From positions 5,997,501-6,061,500 of the forward strand of contig NZ_JADBEG010000001.1 of the NCBI RefSeq assembly GCF_014873755.1: a DNA stretch of 64,000 nucleotides, in the 5' to 3' direction. Source of the stretch: Amycolatopsis lexingtonensis (GTDB lineage Bacteria; Actinomycetota; Actinomycetes; Mycobacteriales; Pseudonocardiaceae). Position numbers and translations under genes: made by a program. Of this stretch, positions 42,148-50,414 are shown in pieces. Every line of letters begins with the position of its first letter. Position 1 is the stretch's first letter. The notes under the pieces were generated by a model. That model saw only the letters and a list, made by a program, of their open reading frames with translations. It was not told the origin of the DNA and ran no database searches.

Positions 42148-44564
42148 AACTGCCCGACCTGCCGGTCCGCGCGGTGCTGCCCGACGTGCTGGCCGCGCTG
42201 GACGCCCACGGCACCGCGGTCCTCGTCGCGCCGCCCGGCACGGGGAAGACGACGCTGGTGCCCCTCGCCCTGGCTTCGGACGGCGGGCGCGTCGTGGTCG
42301 CCGAACCCCGCCGGCTGGCGGCGCGGGCCGCGGCGACGCGGATGGCCGCGCTGCTGGGCGAACCGGTCGGCGAGACCGTCGGCTACGCCGTGCGCGGCGA
42401 CCGGAAGGTGTCCGCGCGGACCCGCGTCGAAGTCGTGACGTCGGGGCTGCTCGTGCGGCGGGTGCAGGGCGATCCGGAGCTGCCCGGCGTGTCGACGGTG
42501 CTGCTCGACGAATGCCACGAGCGGCACCTGGACGCGGACCTGCTGCTGGCGCTGCTCCTGGACGTCCGCGCCGGGCTGCGCGACGACCTCCGCCTGCTGG
42601 CGACGTCGGCGACGGTCGCGGCCGGGCGGCTGGCGTCGCTGCTCGGGAACGCACCGGTCGTCACGGCCGAAGCGCGGACTTACCCGATCTCGTACTCGTA
42701 CCTGCCCCCGGCGCGGGGCGAACGCGTCGAGGCGTGCGTCGCCCGCGCGGTGCGGACGGCGTTGTCGTCGGGCGAAGGCGACGTGCTCGCGTTCCTCCCC
42801 GGCGCGGGGGAAATCGCGCGGACGTCGAATCTGCTGCGGTTGTCCGATGTGGACGTTCTCCCGCTGCACGGCCGGTTGTCGGCGGCCCACCAGGACGACG
42901 CGCTGCGGCCGCGTGACCGACGGCGGGTGGTGCTGGCGACGGCGGTGGCGGAGTCGAGCCTGACAGTGCCGGGCGTGCGCGCGGTGGTGGACTCGGGACT
43001 CGCGCGCGTGCCGCGGGTCGACCACCGGCGCGGGCTGCCCGGGCTGGCGACGGTCCGGGTGTCGGCGGCGGTCGCGACGCAGCGGTCGGGCCGCGCGGGT
43101 CGTGAGGGGCCCGGGCGGGCGTACCGCTGCTGGGCGGAGAACGAGCAGTCCTTGCTGCCCGCGTACCCGGAGCCGGAGATCCGCACGGCCGAGCTGGCGC
43201 GGCTGGCGCTGGAACTGGCGTGCTGGTCGACGCCGGACGGCAGCGGGCTGGCCTGGTGGGACCCGCCGGGCGAGGGCGCGCTGGCGGCGGGCCGCGCATT
43301 GCTGGAGACGCTCGGGGCGACCTCCGGCGGCGTGGTGACCGCACGCGGGCGGCGGATGGCGGAGCTGGGCCTGCACCCGCGGCTGGCGCGGGCGCTGCTG
43401 GACGGCGCCGCGGAAGTCGGCGCCCGCAACGCGGCGGAAGTGGTGGCCCTGCTGGACGCGGGCGGCACGCTGACCGACGTCGAAGCCGAACTCCGGCGGC
43501 TGCGCTCGGCGACCGACGCCCCCTCCCGCCGCTGGAAACAAGATGCCCGCCGCCTCGAGTCCCTGCTCACGGACCGCAAGTCCGTGAAGGCCTCCTTCAC
43601 GGGCGAAAACGCCGGTAAGGAGGCCTTCACGGCCGATCCGGCGCTGGTCGTCGCGCTCGCGCACCCCGAGCGGCTCGCGAAACGGCGTCCCGGCGGCGCT
43701 CCGGTGTACCTCATGGCGGGCGGCACCGCGGCCGAACTCCCGCCGGGCAGCGGTCTCGACGCCGAATGGCTGGCCGTCGCCGAAGCGACACGGGACCCCG
43801 GCCGCGTCCACGGCACCATCCGCCTCGCCGCGGCCGCCGACGAACGCCTCGCCGTCCGCGCCGGCTCGGTGTCCGAAGTGGACGAAGTCACCTGGGACGG
43901 CGACGTCGTCGCCCGGCGCGTCCGCAAGCTCGGCGCGATCGTCCTGTCCGAGCGGCCGCTCAAGGACGCGAACGTCCACGACGCCCTCGTCGCCGGCCTC
44001 CGCGCCGAAGGGCTGGGCCTCCTCAGGTGGCGCCCGGACACGACCCGCCTGCGCGAACGGCTCGCGTTCCTGCACGAGGTCCTCGGCCCGCCGTGGCCCG
44101 CGGTGGACGACGCCGCTTTGCTGTCCGATGTGGACCGCTGGCTGGACCTGTCCGGCGCCCGCCGGAAAGCGGACCTCGCCGCCATCGACGCCGGCACCGC
44201 CCTCAAGGCTCTCCTCCCCTGGCCCGAAGCGGCCAAGCTCGACGACCTCGCCCCGGACCGCCTGGAAGTCCCGTCGGGCTCCCACATCCGCGTCGACTAC
44301 CGCGGCGACCGGCCGGTCCTCGCCGTCAAGTTGCAGGAGACGTTCGGCTGGACCGAAACGCCCACGCTCGCCGGCGTCCCGGTGGTGCTGCACCTGCTGT
44401 CCCCCGCCGGCCGCCCGGCCGCGATCACCGCGGACCTCGCGGGCTTCTGGACGACCGGCTACCCGGCCGTGCGCGCCGACCTGCGCGGCCGCTACCCGAA
44501 GCACCCCTGGCCGGAAGACCCGGCCACCGCCGCCCCGACGCGGCACACCCGGCGCCGCGGCTGA
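42144..44564 (+). CDS. hrpB: ATP-dependent helicase HrpB (DEAH-box)
   Basis: 806 residues from a GTG overlapping the previous stop. Superfamily 2 motifs: I APPGTGKTT, II LLDECHERHLDADLL (DEAH variant DECH), III ATSATV, VI QRSGRAGREGPG, then HA2 and a HrpB C-terminal domain (WRPDTTRLRERLAFLH... VLAVKLQETFGW). Between HA2 and the C-terminal part, residues about 480-497 are encoded by a palindromic repeat (43582-43632) and read SVKASFTGENAGKEAFTAD. Function in bacteria is poorly defined; probably RNA remodelling. Confidence 0.92.
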   Translation: MKLPDLPVRAVLPDVLAALDAHGTAVLVAPPGTGKTTLVPLALASDGGRVVVAEPRRLAARAAATRMAALLGEPVGETVGYAVRGDRKVSARTRVEVVTSGLLVRRVQGDPELPGVSTVLLDECHERHLDADLLLALLLDVRAGLRDDLRLLATSATVAAGRLASLLGNAPVVTAEARTYPISYSYLPPARGERVEACVARAVRTALSSGEGDVLAFLPGAGEIARTSNLLRLSDVDVLPLHGRLSAAHQDDALRPRDRRRVVLATAVAESSLTVPGVRAVVDSGLARVPRVDHRRGLPGLATVRVSAAVATQRSGRAGREGPGRAYRCWAENEQSLLPAYPEPEIRTAELARLALELACWSTPDGSGLAWWDPPGEGALAAGRALLETLGATSGGVVTARGRRMAELGLHPRLARALLDGAAEVGARNAAEVVALLDAGGTLTDVEAELRRLRSATDAPSRRWKQDARRLESLLTDRKSVKASFTGENAGKEAFTADPALVVALAHPERLAKRRPGGAPVYLMAGGTAAELPPGSGLDAEWLAVAEATRDPGRVHGTIRLAAAADERLAVRAGSVSEVDEVTWDGDVVARRVRKLGAIVLSERPLKDANVHDALVAGLRAEGLGLLRWRPDTTRLRERLAFLHEVLGPPWPAVDDAALLSDVDRWLDLSGARRKADLAAIDAGTALKALLPWPEAAKLDDLAPDRLEVPSGSHIRVDYRGDRPVLAVKLQETFGWTETPTLAGVPVVLHLLSPAGRPAAITADLAGFWTTGYPAVRADLRGRYPKHPWPEDPATAAPTRHTRRRG
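43582..43632. repeat. Double-palindrome repeat inside hrpB
   Basis: A 21-bp perfect-arm palindrome (CCGTGAAGG-CCT-CCTTCACGG, 43582-43602), a 9-bp spacer, and a second 21-bp unit (43612-43632) whose reverse complement matches the first at 19 of 21 positions. The architecture is the same as the 55-bp repeats at 2040 and 53609 but the sequence differs. It is translated in frame in hrpB. Confidence 0.8.
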
Positions 44565-44664
44565 CCCCCGCCGAAAGTCGGGGGCGCGCCGCGACCGACG
44601 TCCGATGCCCCCGGCACCCCGGAAACCCCAGACTCCCGGTACAGGCGAACAACCGGGAGGAACC

Positions 44665-45579
44665 ATGATCACGCTTCGCGCGCTCACGAAGCGGTACGGG
44701 GAGAAGACGGTCGTCGACGCGCTCACGTGCGACGTCGAACCGGGGCGGGTGACGGGGTTCCTCGGGCCCAACGGCGCCGGGAAGTCGACGACCATGCGGA
44801 TGACCGTCGGCCTCGACCACCCGCAGCAGGGCGAAGCCCTCGTCGGCGGACGGCGCTACGCCGACCTGCGGCACCCGCTGCGCGAGGTCGGCGCGCTGCT
44901 CGACGCCAAGGCGCTGCACCCCGGCCGCAGCGCCGGCAAGCACCTGCTGGCCATGGCGCGCAGCAACGGGATCCCGGCCGCGCGCGTCGAAGAGGTCCTG
45001 GCGACCGTCGGGCTTTCCGACGTCGCCGGCAAGCGGGCCGGCCAGTTCTCCCTCGGCATGGGGCAGCGGCTCGGCATCGCGGGCGCGCTGCTCGGCGACC
45101 CCGGCGTCCTGATGTTCGACGAGCCGGTCAACGGCCTCGACCCGGACGGCGTCCGCTGGGTCCGGCAGCTGATGCGCTCGCTGGCGGCCGAGGGGCGGAC
45201 GGTGTTCGTCTCCAGCCACCTGATGAGCGAGATGCAGCTGACCGCCGACCACCTGGTGGTGATCGGCAAGGGCAAGCTGCTGGCCGACGCCCCGGTCGCG
45301 GAGTTCATCGCGGGCAATTCCCGCACGACGGTCTCGGTGCGCGTCCCGGCGGCGGCCGAACTCTCCACTTTGGACACCCGGCTGCGCGCCGAGGGCGGGC
45401 TGACGCACCCCGGCGAGCCGGGCGAGCTGGTGGTGGACGGCGTCGGCGTCACCCGCGTCGGCGACCTGGCGCACGAACTGGGGATCCGCCTGCACGGCCT
45501 CACCGAGCGGACGGCGTCGCTCGAGCAGGCATACATGGAACTGACTGCTTCTTCGGTGGAATACGGGGTGCCGGCATGA
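44665..45579 (+). CDS. ABC-2 type transporter ATPase
   Basis: 304 residues: Walker A GPNGAGKST, signature FSLGMGQRLGIAGALLG, Walker B VLMFDEPVNGLDPDG, H-loop FVSSHLMSE, then the C-terminal extension seen in drug/lantibiotic-type exporters. GGGAGGA precedes the ATG. Coupled by ATGA to the permease gene. Export of a peptide, antibiotic or lipid is the family role; the cargo is unknown. Confidence 0.93.
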   Translation: MITLRALTKRYGEKTVVDALTCDVEPGRVTGFLGPNGAGKSTTMRMTVGLDHPQQGEALVGGRRYADLRHPLREVGALLDAKALHPGRSAGKHLLAMARSNGIPAARVEEVLATVGLSDVAGKRAGQFSLGMGQRLGIAGALLGDPGVLMFDEPVNGLDPDGVRWVRQLMRSLAAEGRTVFVSSHLMSEMQLTADHLVVIGKGKLLADAPVAEFIAGNSRTTVSVRVPAAAELSTLDTRLRAEGGLTHPGEPGELVVDGVGVTRVGDLAHELGIRLHGLTERTASLEQAYMELTASSVEYGVPA

Positions 45580-46340
45580 CGACGGCGGTGCGCGGCGCGG
45601 TGGCGTCGGAGTGGACGAAGTTCTGGTCGGTCCGGGCCACGTGGTGGTGCCTGGTGGCGGCGACGGCCTTGATGCTGGGCTACAGCACGCTGTCGGCGAT
45701 CGCCCAGCGCTACAACGACGACCCGTCGGGCGCCGACACGATCGCCCTCGGCGGCGGGTTCTACTTGGCGCAGTTCGCGGTGATCGCACTGGCGACGTTG
45801 TTCGTGACGAGCGAATACACCGGCGGCGGCATCCGGTCGACCCTGCTGTGGACCCCGGCGCGCCCCCGGGTGGTCGTGGCGAAGGCGGCGGTCCTGGTAC
45901 CGGTGCTGGCTGTTTTCGGGGTCCTGCTGGCGTGCGCGGGGATGGCGCTGGCCGCTGGACTGAAGGACGGTTACGGCCTGCCGACGTCGTTCGAAGGCGC
46001 GTTCACGACGGCTTCGGGCATGGGCGGGTACTTCGCGTTGCTGGGGTTGCTGTCCACGGGCGCCGGCTGGGCCCTGCGCAGCGCGGCGGGGACGCTGATG
46101 TCGGTGATCGTGCTGCTCGTGCCGCTGCCGCTGATCGTGGCTTCACTGGGGCAGCCGGAGCTGGTGGCGTACTTCCCGGGGATCGCCGGGGTGAACGCGA
46201 CGGTGGAGGCGGGGCACCCGAATCCGATCACGATGACGGCGGCGCCGTACGCGCCTTGGGTGGGGTTGGTGGTGTGCGCGGTGTGGGCTGTGGTGGCGCT
46301 GGCGGTGGGGACCGCGGTGCTGCGGCGCCGCGACGCCTGA
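45576..46340 (+). CDS. ABC-2 type permease
   Basis: 254 residues with six hydrophobic segments (around 25-45, 65-85, 105-130, 150-170, 175-195 and 225-250). VASEWTKFWSVRATWW is the amphipathic front of this permease group, and FVTSEYTGGGIRSTLLW is the conserved cytosolic loop. Forms the exporter with the preceding ATPase. Confidence 0.92.
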   Translation: MTTAVRGAVASEWTKFWSVRATWWCLVAATALMLGYSTLSAIAQRYNDDPSGADTIALGGGFYLAQFAVIALATLFVTSEYTGGGIRSTLLWTPARPRVVVAKAAVLVPVLAVFGVLLACAGMALAAGLKDGYGLPTSFEGAFTTASGMGGYFALLGLLSTGAGWALRSAAGTLMSVIVLLVPLPLIVASLGQPELVAYFPGIAGVNATVEAGHPNPITMTAAPYAPWVGLVVCAVWAVVALAVGTAVLRRRDA

Positions 46341-46426
46341 GCCGAGACCCCCGCCCTCCCTGGGGGGCGTGCCCTTGTCCAGCCTATCGGCGCGCCCCGA
46401 CAAACCGGCTCGGCGCCGTCGCTGCG

Positions 46427-46470
46427 GGCCGGGTTGTCCACAGCACGTGCCAGATGTGGACAACCCGGCC
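46427..46470. terminator. Hairpin with two DnaA-box-like sequences between convergent genes
   Basis: Perfect 16-bp arms (GGCCGGGTTGTCCACA and its complement) around a 12-base loop, between the convergent permease and TetR genes. The arms contain TTGTCCACA in opposite orientations, the preferred DnaA box of Streptomyces. No T-run. Most likely a bidirectional terminator. Confidence 0.65.
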
Positions 46471-46473
46471 GCT

Positions 46474-47010
46474 TCAGCTCACCCCGATACCCGCCAGGAT
46501 CTCCCGCGCACTCCGCACCAACGACTCCCGCGAAGCCGGCTCCGAAGCCCCCGCCAGCGCGCCGAAGATCGTCCCCTCCATCCAGTCCACCACCACCCCG
46601 GCATGCCGGACCGGATCCGAAGAACCCGCCGCCGCCAATACCTCCGCGGCCCGGCGCCGGATCAACGCCCCGCCCGAGTCGTACTCCGCGCGCAGCTCCG
46701 GCCGCCGCGTCGCCTCCAGCGCGAACTCGTACCGCGCCAGCATCCGCGTCCGCCCCGACGTGATCGCCTCGAACGCGTACCCGGCGATGAGCTCCGCCAA
46801 ATCGCGCGACGACGCCGAAACCTGGTCCAGTTCGACGATCCGCGCGAAGGCCAGCGAGAGCAGCGCCGCCCGCGTGCGCGCGTAGTACGACGTCGAGCCC
46901 GCCGGCAAGCCCGCCGCGCGGTCGACCGCCCGGTGGGTCAGGCCGCGCATGCCGTCCGCCGCGATCACCTCGATGGCCGTGTCGGCGATCACCTCTAGTC
47001 GTTCCACCAC
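46474..47010 (-). CDS. TetR-family transcriptional regulator
   Basis: 178 residues. HTH: IADTAIEVIAADGMRGLTHRAVDRAAGLPAGSTSYYARTRAALL. Divergent from the FAD monooxygenase gene, with a double palindromic operator in the 46-bp gap. It probably represses both genes until a ligand, perhaps the monooxygenase substrate, binds. Confidence 0.92.
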   Translation of the reverse strand: MVERLEVIADTAIEVIAADGMRGLTHRAVDRAAGLPAGSTSYYARTRAALLSLAFARIVELDQVSASSRDLAELIAGYAFEAITSGRTRMLARYEFALEATRRPELRAEYDSGGALIRRRAAEVLAAAGSSDPVRHAGVVVDWMEGTIFGALAGASEPASRESLVRSAREILAGIGVS

Positions 47011-47014
47011 CCCA

Positions 47015-47048
47015 CTCTACAGGTGTAGAGTCCTCTACACCTGTAGAG
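47015..47048. promoter_or_regulatory. Double TetR operator
   Basis: CTCTACAGGTGTAGAG (47015-47030) and CTCTACACCTGTAGAG (47033-47048) are exact reverse complements of each other, each itself a palindrome apart from the two central bases. The 34-bp block occupies nearly all the gap between the TetR gene and the monooxygenase. It fits two dimers bound side by side. Confidence 0.85.
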
Positions 47049-47056
47049 GAGGAGCC

Positions 47057-48184
47057 ATGCACGCAGTGGTCGTCGGGGGCGGCATCGGAGGACTCGGCGC
47101 GGCAGCTGGACTGCACCGGGTCGGCTGGCGGGTCACCGTGCTCGAGCAAGCCGAAAAATTTGGCGACGTCGGCGCCGGGATCTCGCTCTGGCCCAACGCC
47201 CTGCGCTGCCTGGACGAACTCGGCGTCGACCTCGGCGGCAGCCTCGCCCCGCAACGCGACGGCGGGTTCCGCGACCGCCGCGGCCGCCGGATCACCCGCT
47301 GGGACTCGGCCGCCTTCGAACGCCGCCACGGCCGTCCGCTCGGCGCCATCCACCGGCGGGACCTCGTCAAAGCGCTCACGGAGGCCGTCCCCGCCGAAAG
47401 CCTCCGGACCGGCACCGAAGTCACCGAGGTCCGCGAAGACGGGCTCGTCCGCTTCGACGGCGGTGAGATCGAAGCCGACCTGGTCGTCGCCGCCGACGGG
47501 ATCCGCAGCCGCGTCCGCCGCGCGCTCTTCCCGCACCACCCCGAGCCCGTCTACTCCGGCAGCGCAGCTTTCCGCGGCGTCGCGAAACTGCCGCACACCA
47601 GGCTCGGCACGAGCTTCGACCGCGGCACCGAAGTCGGCGTCCTGCCCCTCACCGGCGACGACGTCTACTGGTGGATCTGTTACGTCACCGAGCCGGGCCG
47701 CAACCCGTGCACCCCGGACTTCGGCGCGTGGCACGACCCCATCCCGGCCCTGATCGACGCGACCCCACCGGAAGCGTTGCTACACCACGACCTCTACCAC
47801 CTCGGAACGCCGCTGCCGACCTACACCCGCGGCCGGATCGCGCTGCTCGGCGACGCCGCGCACGCGATGCCGCCGTTCCTCGGCCAAGGCGGTTGCCAGG
47901 CACTCGAAGACGCCGTGGTGCTCGCCCACGCCGTGTCCACAAAGGACCTGACGCAGGCGATCCGGAGCTACGACGAGGAACGACGTCCGCGCAGCCAGAA
48001 GGTCGCCAGGGAGTCCGTCCGGATGGGCAAGCTGGGAGCCCAGCTGGCCAATCCCGTCGCAATAGCGCTGCGCACCGCCGTACTGAGGATGCTCCCGGCG
48101 AACGCGACAGCCCGGGCAGGCGCGGCCATCACGGGGTGGCGGCCGCCGCGTCTCCCCCGACCAGTCCCGCCTCGTACGCCGTGA
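47057..48184 (+). CDS. FAD-dependent aromatic monooxygenase
   Basis: 375 residues, group A flavoprotein: HAVVVGGGIGGLGAAAGLHR, the LVVAADGIRSRVRR DG motif, and IALLGDAAHAMPPFLGQGGCQALEDA. GLGQG/GQGGCQ-type ending resembles salicylate or 6-hydroxynicotinate hydroxylases. GGAGGAG before the ATG. Divergent from TetR; its last 56 bp overlap the convergent response regulator. Substrate unknown. Confidence 0.9.
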   Translation: MHAVVVGGGIGGLGAAAGLHRVGWRVTVLEQAEKFGDVGAGISLWPNALRCLDELGVDLGGSLAPQRDGGFRDRRGRRITRWDSAAFERRHGRPLGAIHRRDLVKALTEAVPAESLRTGTEVTEVREDGLVRFDGGEIEADLVVAADGIRSRVRRALFPHHPEPVYSGSAAFRGVAKLPHTRLGTSFDRGTEVGVLPLTGDDVYWWICYVTEPGRNPCTPDFGAWHDPIPALIDATPPEALLHHDLYHLGTPLPTYTRGRIALLGDAAHAMPPFLGQGGCQALEDAVVLAHAVSTKDLTQAIRSYDEERRPRSQKVARESVRMGKLGAQLANPVAIALRTAVLRMLPANATARAGAAITGWRPPRLPRPVPPRTP

Positions 48185-48803
48185 TCGCCGCCTGCACCCG
48201 GTTCTTCGCGCCGAGCCGGGTCAGGATCGTGCTGACGTGCGCCTTCACCGTGCCTTCGACGACGAACATCCGCGCCGCGATGTCCGCATTGGACAGTCCG
48301 GAACCGAGCAGGGTCAGCACTTCCCGCTCGCGCGGCGTCAGCGCGCTGATCCGCTCCCGGGCCGCGGCCGCACGCGTCAAGCGGCCGCCGGACAGCCGCG
48401 CGATGACCCGCTGGGCGACCTTCGGCGAGAGGAACGCGGCCCCGCCGGCGACGGCGTGGATCCCGGCCAGCAGCTCGCGCGGATCCCCCGACTTCAGCAG
48501 GAACCCGCCCGCGCCGAGGCCCAGCGCGCGTTCGATGTACTCGTCCTCGCCGAACGTCGTCAGCATGATCACGCCGGTCGAGGGCAGCAGTTTCCGGATC
48601 TCGGCGGCGGCACCGAGGCCGTCCAGGCCCGGCATCCGGATGTCGAGCAGCACGACGTCCGGGTGGGTGGCGAGCGCCTCCGACACCGCCGCGCGCCCGT
48701 CGGCGGCCTCGGCGACGACCTCGATGTCCGGGTCCGCGCCGAGGATCGCCGCAACTCCCGCCCGCATCAGCGCTTCGTCGTCGGCCAGTACCACCCTGAT
48801 CAC
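48129..48803 (-). CDS. LuxR/NarL-family response regulator
   Basis: 224 residues from a GTG overlapping the kinase stop. Receiver domain (RVVLADDEALMRAGV, VVLLDIRMPGLDGL with the phospho-Asp, LTTFGEDEYI, LLKSGDPREL) and C-terminal LuxR HTH (LTPREREVLTLLGSGLSNADIAARMFVVEGTVKAHV). Partner of the kinase encoded just upstream. Its targets are unknown; the ABC-2 exporter 2 kb away is a candidate by proximity only. Confidence 0.94.
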   Translation of the reverse strand: MIRVVLADDEALMRAGVAAILGADPDIEVVAEAADGRAAVSEALATHPDVVLLDIRMPGLDGLGAAAEIRKLLPSTGVIMLTTFGEDEYIERALGLGAGGFLLKSGDPRELLAGIHAVAGGAAFLSPKVAQRVIARLSGGRLTRAAAARERISALTPREREVLTLLGSGLSNADIAARMFVVEGTVKAHVSTILTRLGAKNRVQAAITAYEAGLVGGDAAAATP

Positions 48804-50368
48804 GATGCCCCCTCGGCGAACCAGTCCTTGGAAACCAGCTTCCCATCGGCGAAACATAGCCGGTAGGCGGCGTAGTCGTTGTTCAGCCACGACCGCCCGG
48901 CGCCGTAGTACTCGCACGCGGCGCCGGGCACCGACGGCGGCTCGCCCCGGGTGGGCCGCGCCGAGCGCTGGCGTTCGGGCAGCGTCAGCTCGGCCCGCGG
49001 CTGCCCGATCCGCAGCCGTTCGTAGGCGCCGCCGGGCAGTTCGGAGGAGTTCCACTGGTAGAGGAACGCGATCCCGCCGACCGCCAGCACCACCCCGAAC
49101 AACGCGAGCGGCACGACTACCGCCTGGATCAGGCTGCGCCGCACGTCGCGGCGGGCCAGCTCCAGGGCCCGGGCGGACGTCGACTGCCCGATCTCGTCGT
49201 CGGCGGCCTCGCGCAGTTCCGGCGTCTCCTCGACCGGCGCGGCGTCGTGCGGCAGCGTCGCGGTGACGGCGAACCCGCCCTCGTGCGGTCCGGCCCGCAG
49301 CGTCCCGCCGACCAGCCGGACGCGCTCGCGCAGGCCGATCAGCCCGCGGCGCCCGGACGCCGCGCCCGGCAGCGGCCCGGCGGGCGGTGGCGCGTTGACG
49401 ACGCTCACCTCCGTCAGAGCACCGGAACTGGTCACCCGGACCACCACCGCGGCCCCCGGCGCGTGCTTCGCCACGTTCGTCAGCGCTTCCTGCACCACGC
49501 GGTGGGCGGCGCGGGCGACCATCGGCGGCGCCTGCGCGCTGTCGACGGTCGAATCGATCAGCAGCCCCGACGCCCGCGCCCGCGCGATCAGCTCGTCGAG
49601 GTCGCCCTGCACCGGTTCGACCGGGGCGGCGTCCTCGCGCAGCACGCCGATGATTTCGCGCAGCCGCTCGGTCGCCGCCGCGGCACTGGTCCGCAACTGC
49701 GTGGCGGCGTCGCGCTGCGGGTCGTCGAGCCCCGGCGCGACCTCGAGGGCGGCGGCGCGGACGGCGATCAGGCTCAGCTCGTGCCCGAGCGAGTCGTGCA
49801 TGTCGCTGGCGATCCGGGCGCGCTCGCGCAGCCGCGCCTGGTCGGCGACGAGCCGCTGCCTGCTCTCCATCTCCTCGGCCCGCCGCCAGCCGGTGCGCGC
49901 GAGCTCGCCGCGCACCCGGACGTACCGGCCCAGCAGCCACGGCGACAGCCCGGCGAACACCAGGATCGCGACCATCGCCGCCCAGTCCCCGAGCCCGTCG
50001 GGCCCGGCGAACAGCGACAGCGGCAGGCCGAGCACCACCACGGCCACGCCGATCAGCACGCCCGGCCGCGCCCGGTCCATCCGCAGCCCGGCCAGGTAGC
50101 TCATCGCGACCAGCACGAACACGACCCAGACGGGCAAGCGGTCGCCATACGGGAACGGCACGGCGAGCGCCCCGGCCAGCGCGATGCCGAGCGAGACGAC
50201 GGGATAGCGCCGGGACGTTGCCACCGACCCCGCCACGACGGCGAGCCCGCCGGCCAGCTCCCAGTACGATCGGCTCTCGATCGTGCCCGCGGCGACGATG
50301 AAGCCGAGGAACAGGCCGAGCGCGACGTCGAGCACCACCCGCCACCTGCGCTTCGTCACCTCTTGCAC
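48800..50368 (-). CDS. NarL-type sensor histidine kinase with C-terminal membrane and BamE-like extension
   Basis: 522 residues. About five N-terminal transmembrane segments (15-160), dimerisation/phosphoacceptor helix ARIASDMHDSLGHELSLIA, and HATPase (ALTNVAKHA N-box, GRRGLIGLRERV G-box). Unusually, the protein continues past the ATPase for about 130 residues with another hydrophobic segment (VVVPLALFGVVLAVGGIAFLY) and an outer domain with two Cys (RIGQPRAEL... ACEYY... YRLCFADGKLVSKDW), resembling small BamE/SmpA-like modules. This puts a possible sensor at the C-terminus. Confidence 0.9.
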   Translation of the reverse strand: MQEVTKRRWRVVLDVALGLFLGFIVAAGTIESRSYWELAGGLAVVAGSVATSRRYPVVSLGIALAGALAVPFPYGDRLPVWVVFVLVAMSYLAGLRMDRARPGVLIGVAVVVLGLPLSLFAGPDGLGDWAAMVAILVFAGLSPWLLGRYVRVRGELARTGWRRAEEMESRQRLVADQARLRERARIASDMHDSLGHELSLIAVRAAALEVAPGLDDPQRDAATQLRTSAAAATERLREIIGVLREDAAPVEPVQGDLDELIARARASGLLIDSTVDSAQAPPMVARAAHRVVQEALTNVAKHAPGAAVVVRVTSSGALTEVSVVNAPPPAGPLPGAASGRRGLIGLRERVRLVGGTLRAGPHEGGFAVTATLPHDAAPVEETPELREAADDEIGQSTSARALELARRDVRRSLIQAVVVPLALFGVVLAVGGIAFLYQWNSSELPGGAYERLRIGQPRAELTLPERQRSARPTRGEPPSVPGAACEYYGAGRSWLNNDYAAYRLCFADGKLVSKDWFAEGAS

Positions 50369-50414
50369 ACGTCCGAAGCTACAAGGCGTGACCGCGGGCG
50401 ACCACTGCCGAAAG

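Noticed and set aside
39495..44564. Very long plus-strand open frame covering about 1690 codons
   Set aside because: Only its last 806 codons (hrpB, from 42144) are real; the upstream part is the antisense shadow of the MauE, DsbA and NlpC genes with high-GC codon bias.
46427..46470. Replication origin because of two DnaA boxes
   Set aside because: Only one paired set, no AT-rich region, no dnaA/dnaN neighbours; a terminator hairpin is simpler.
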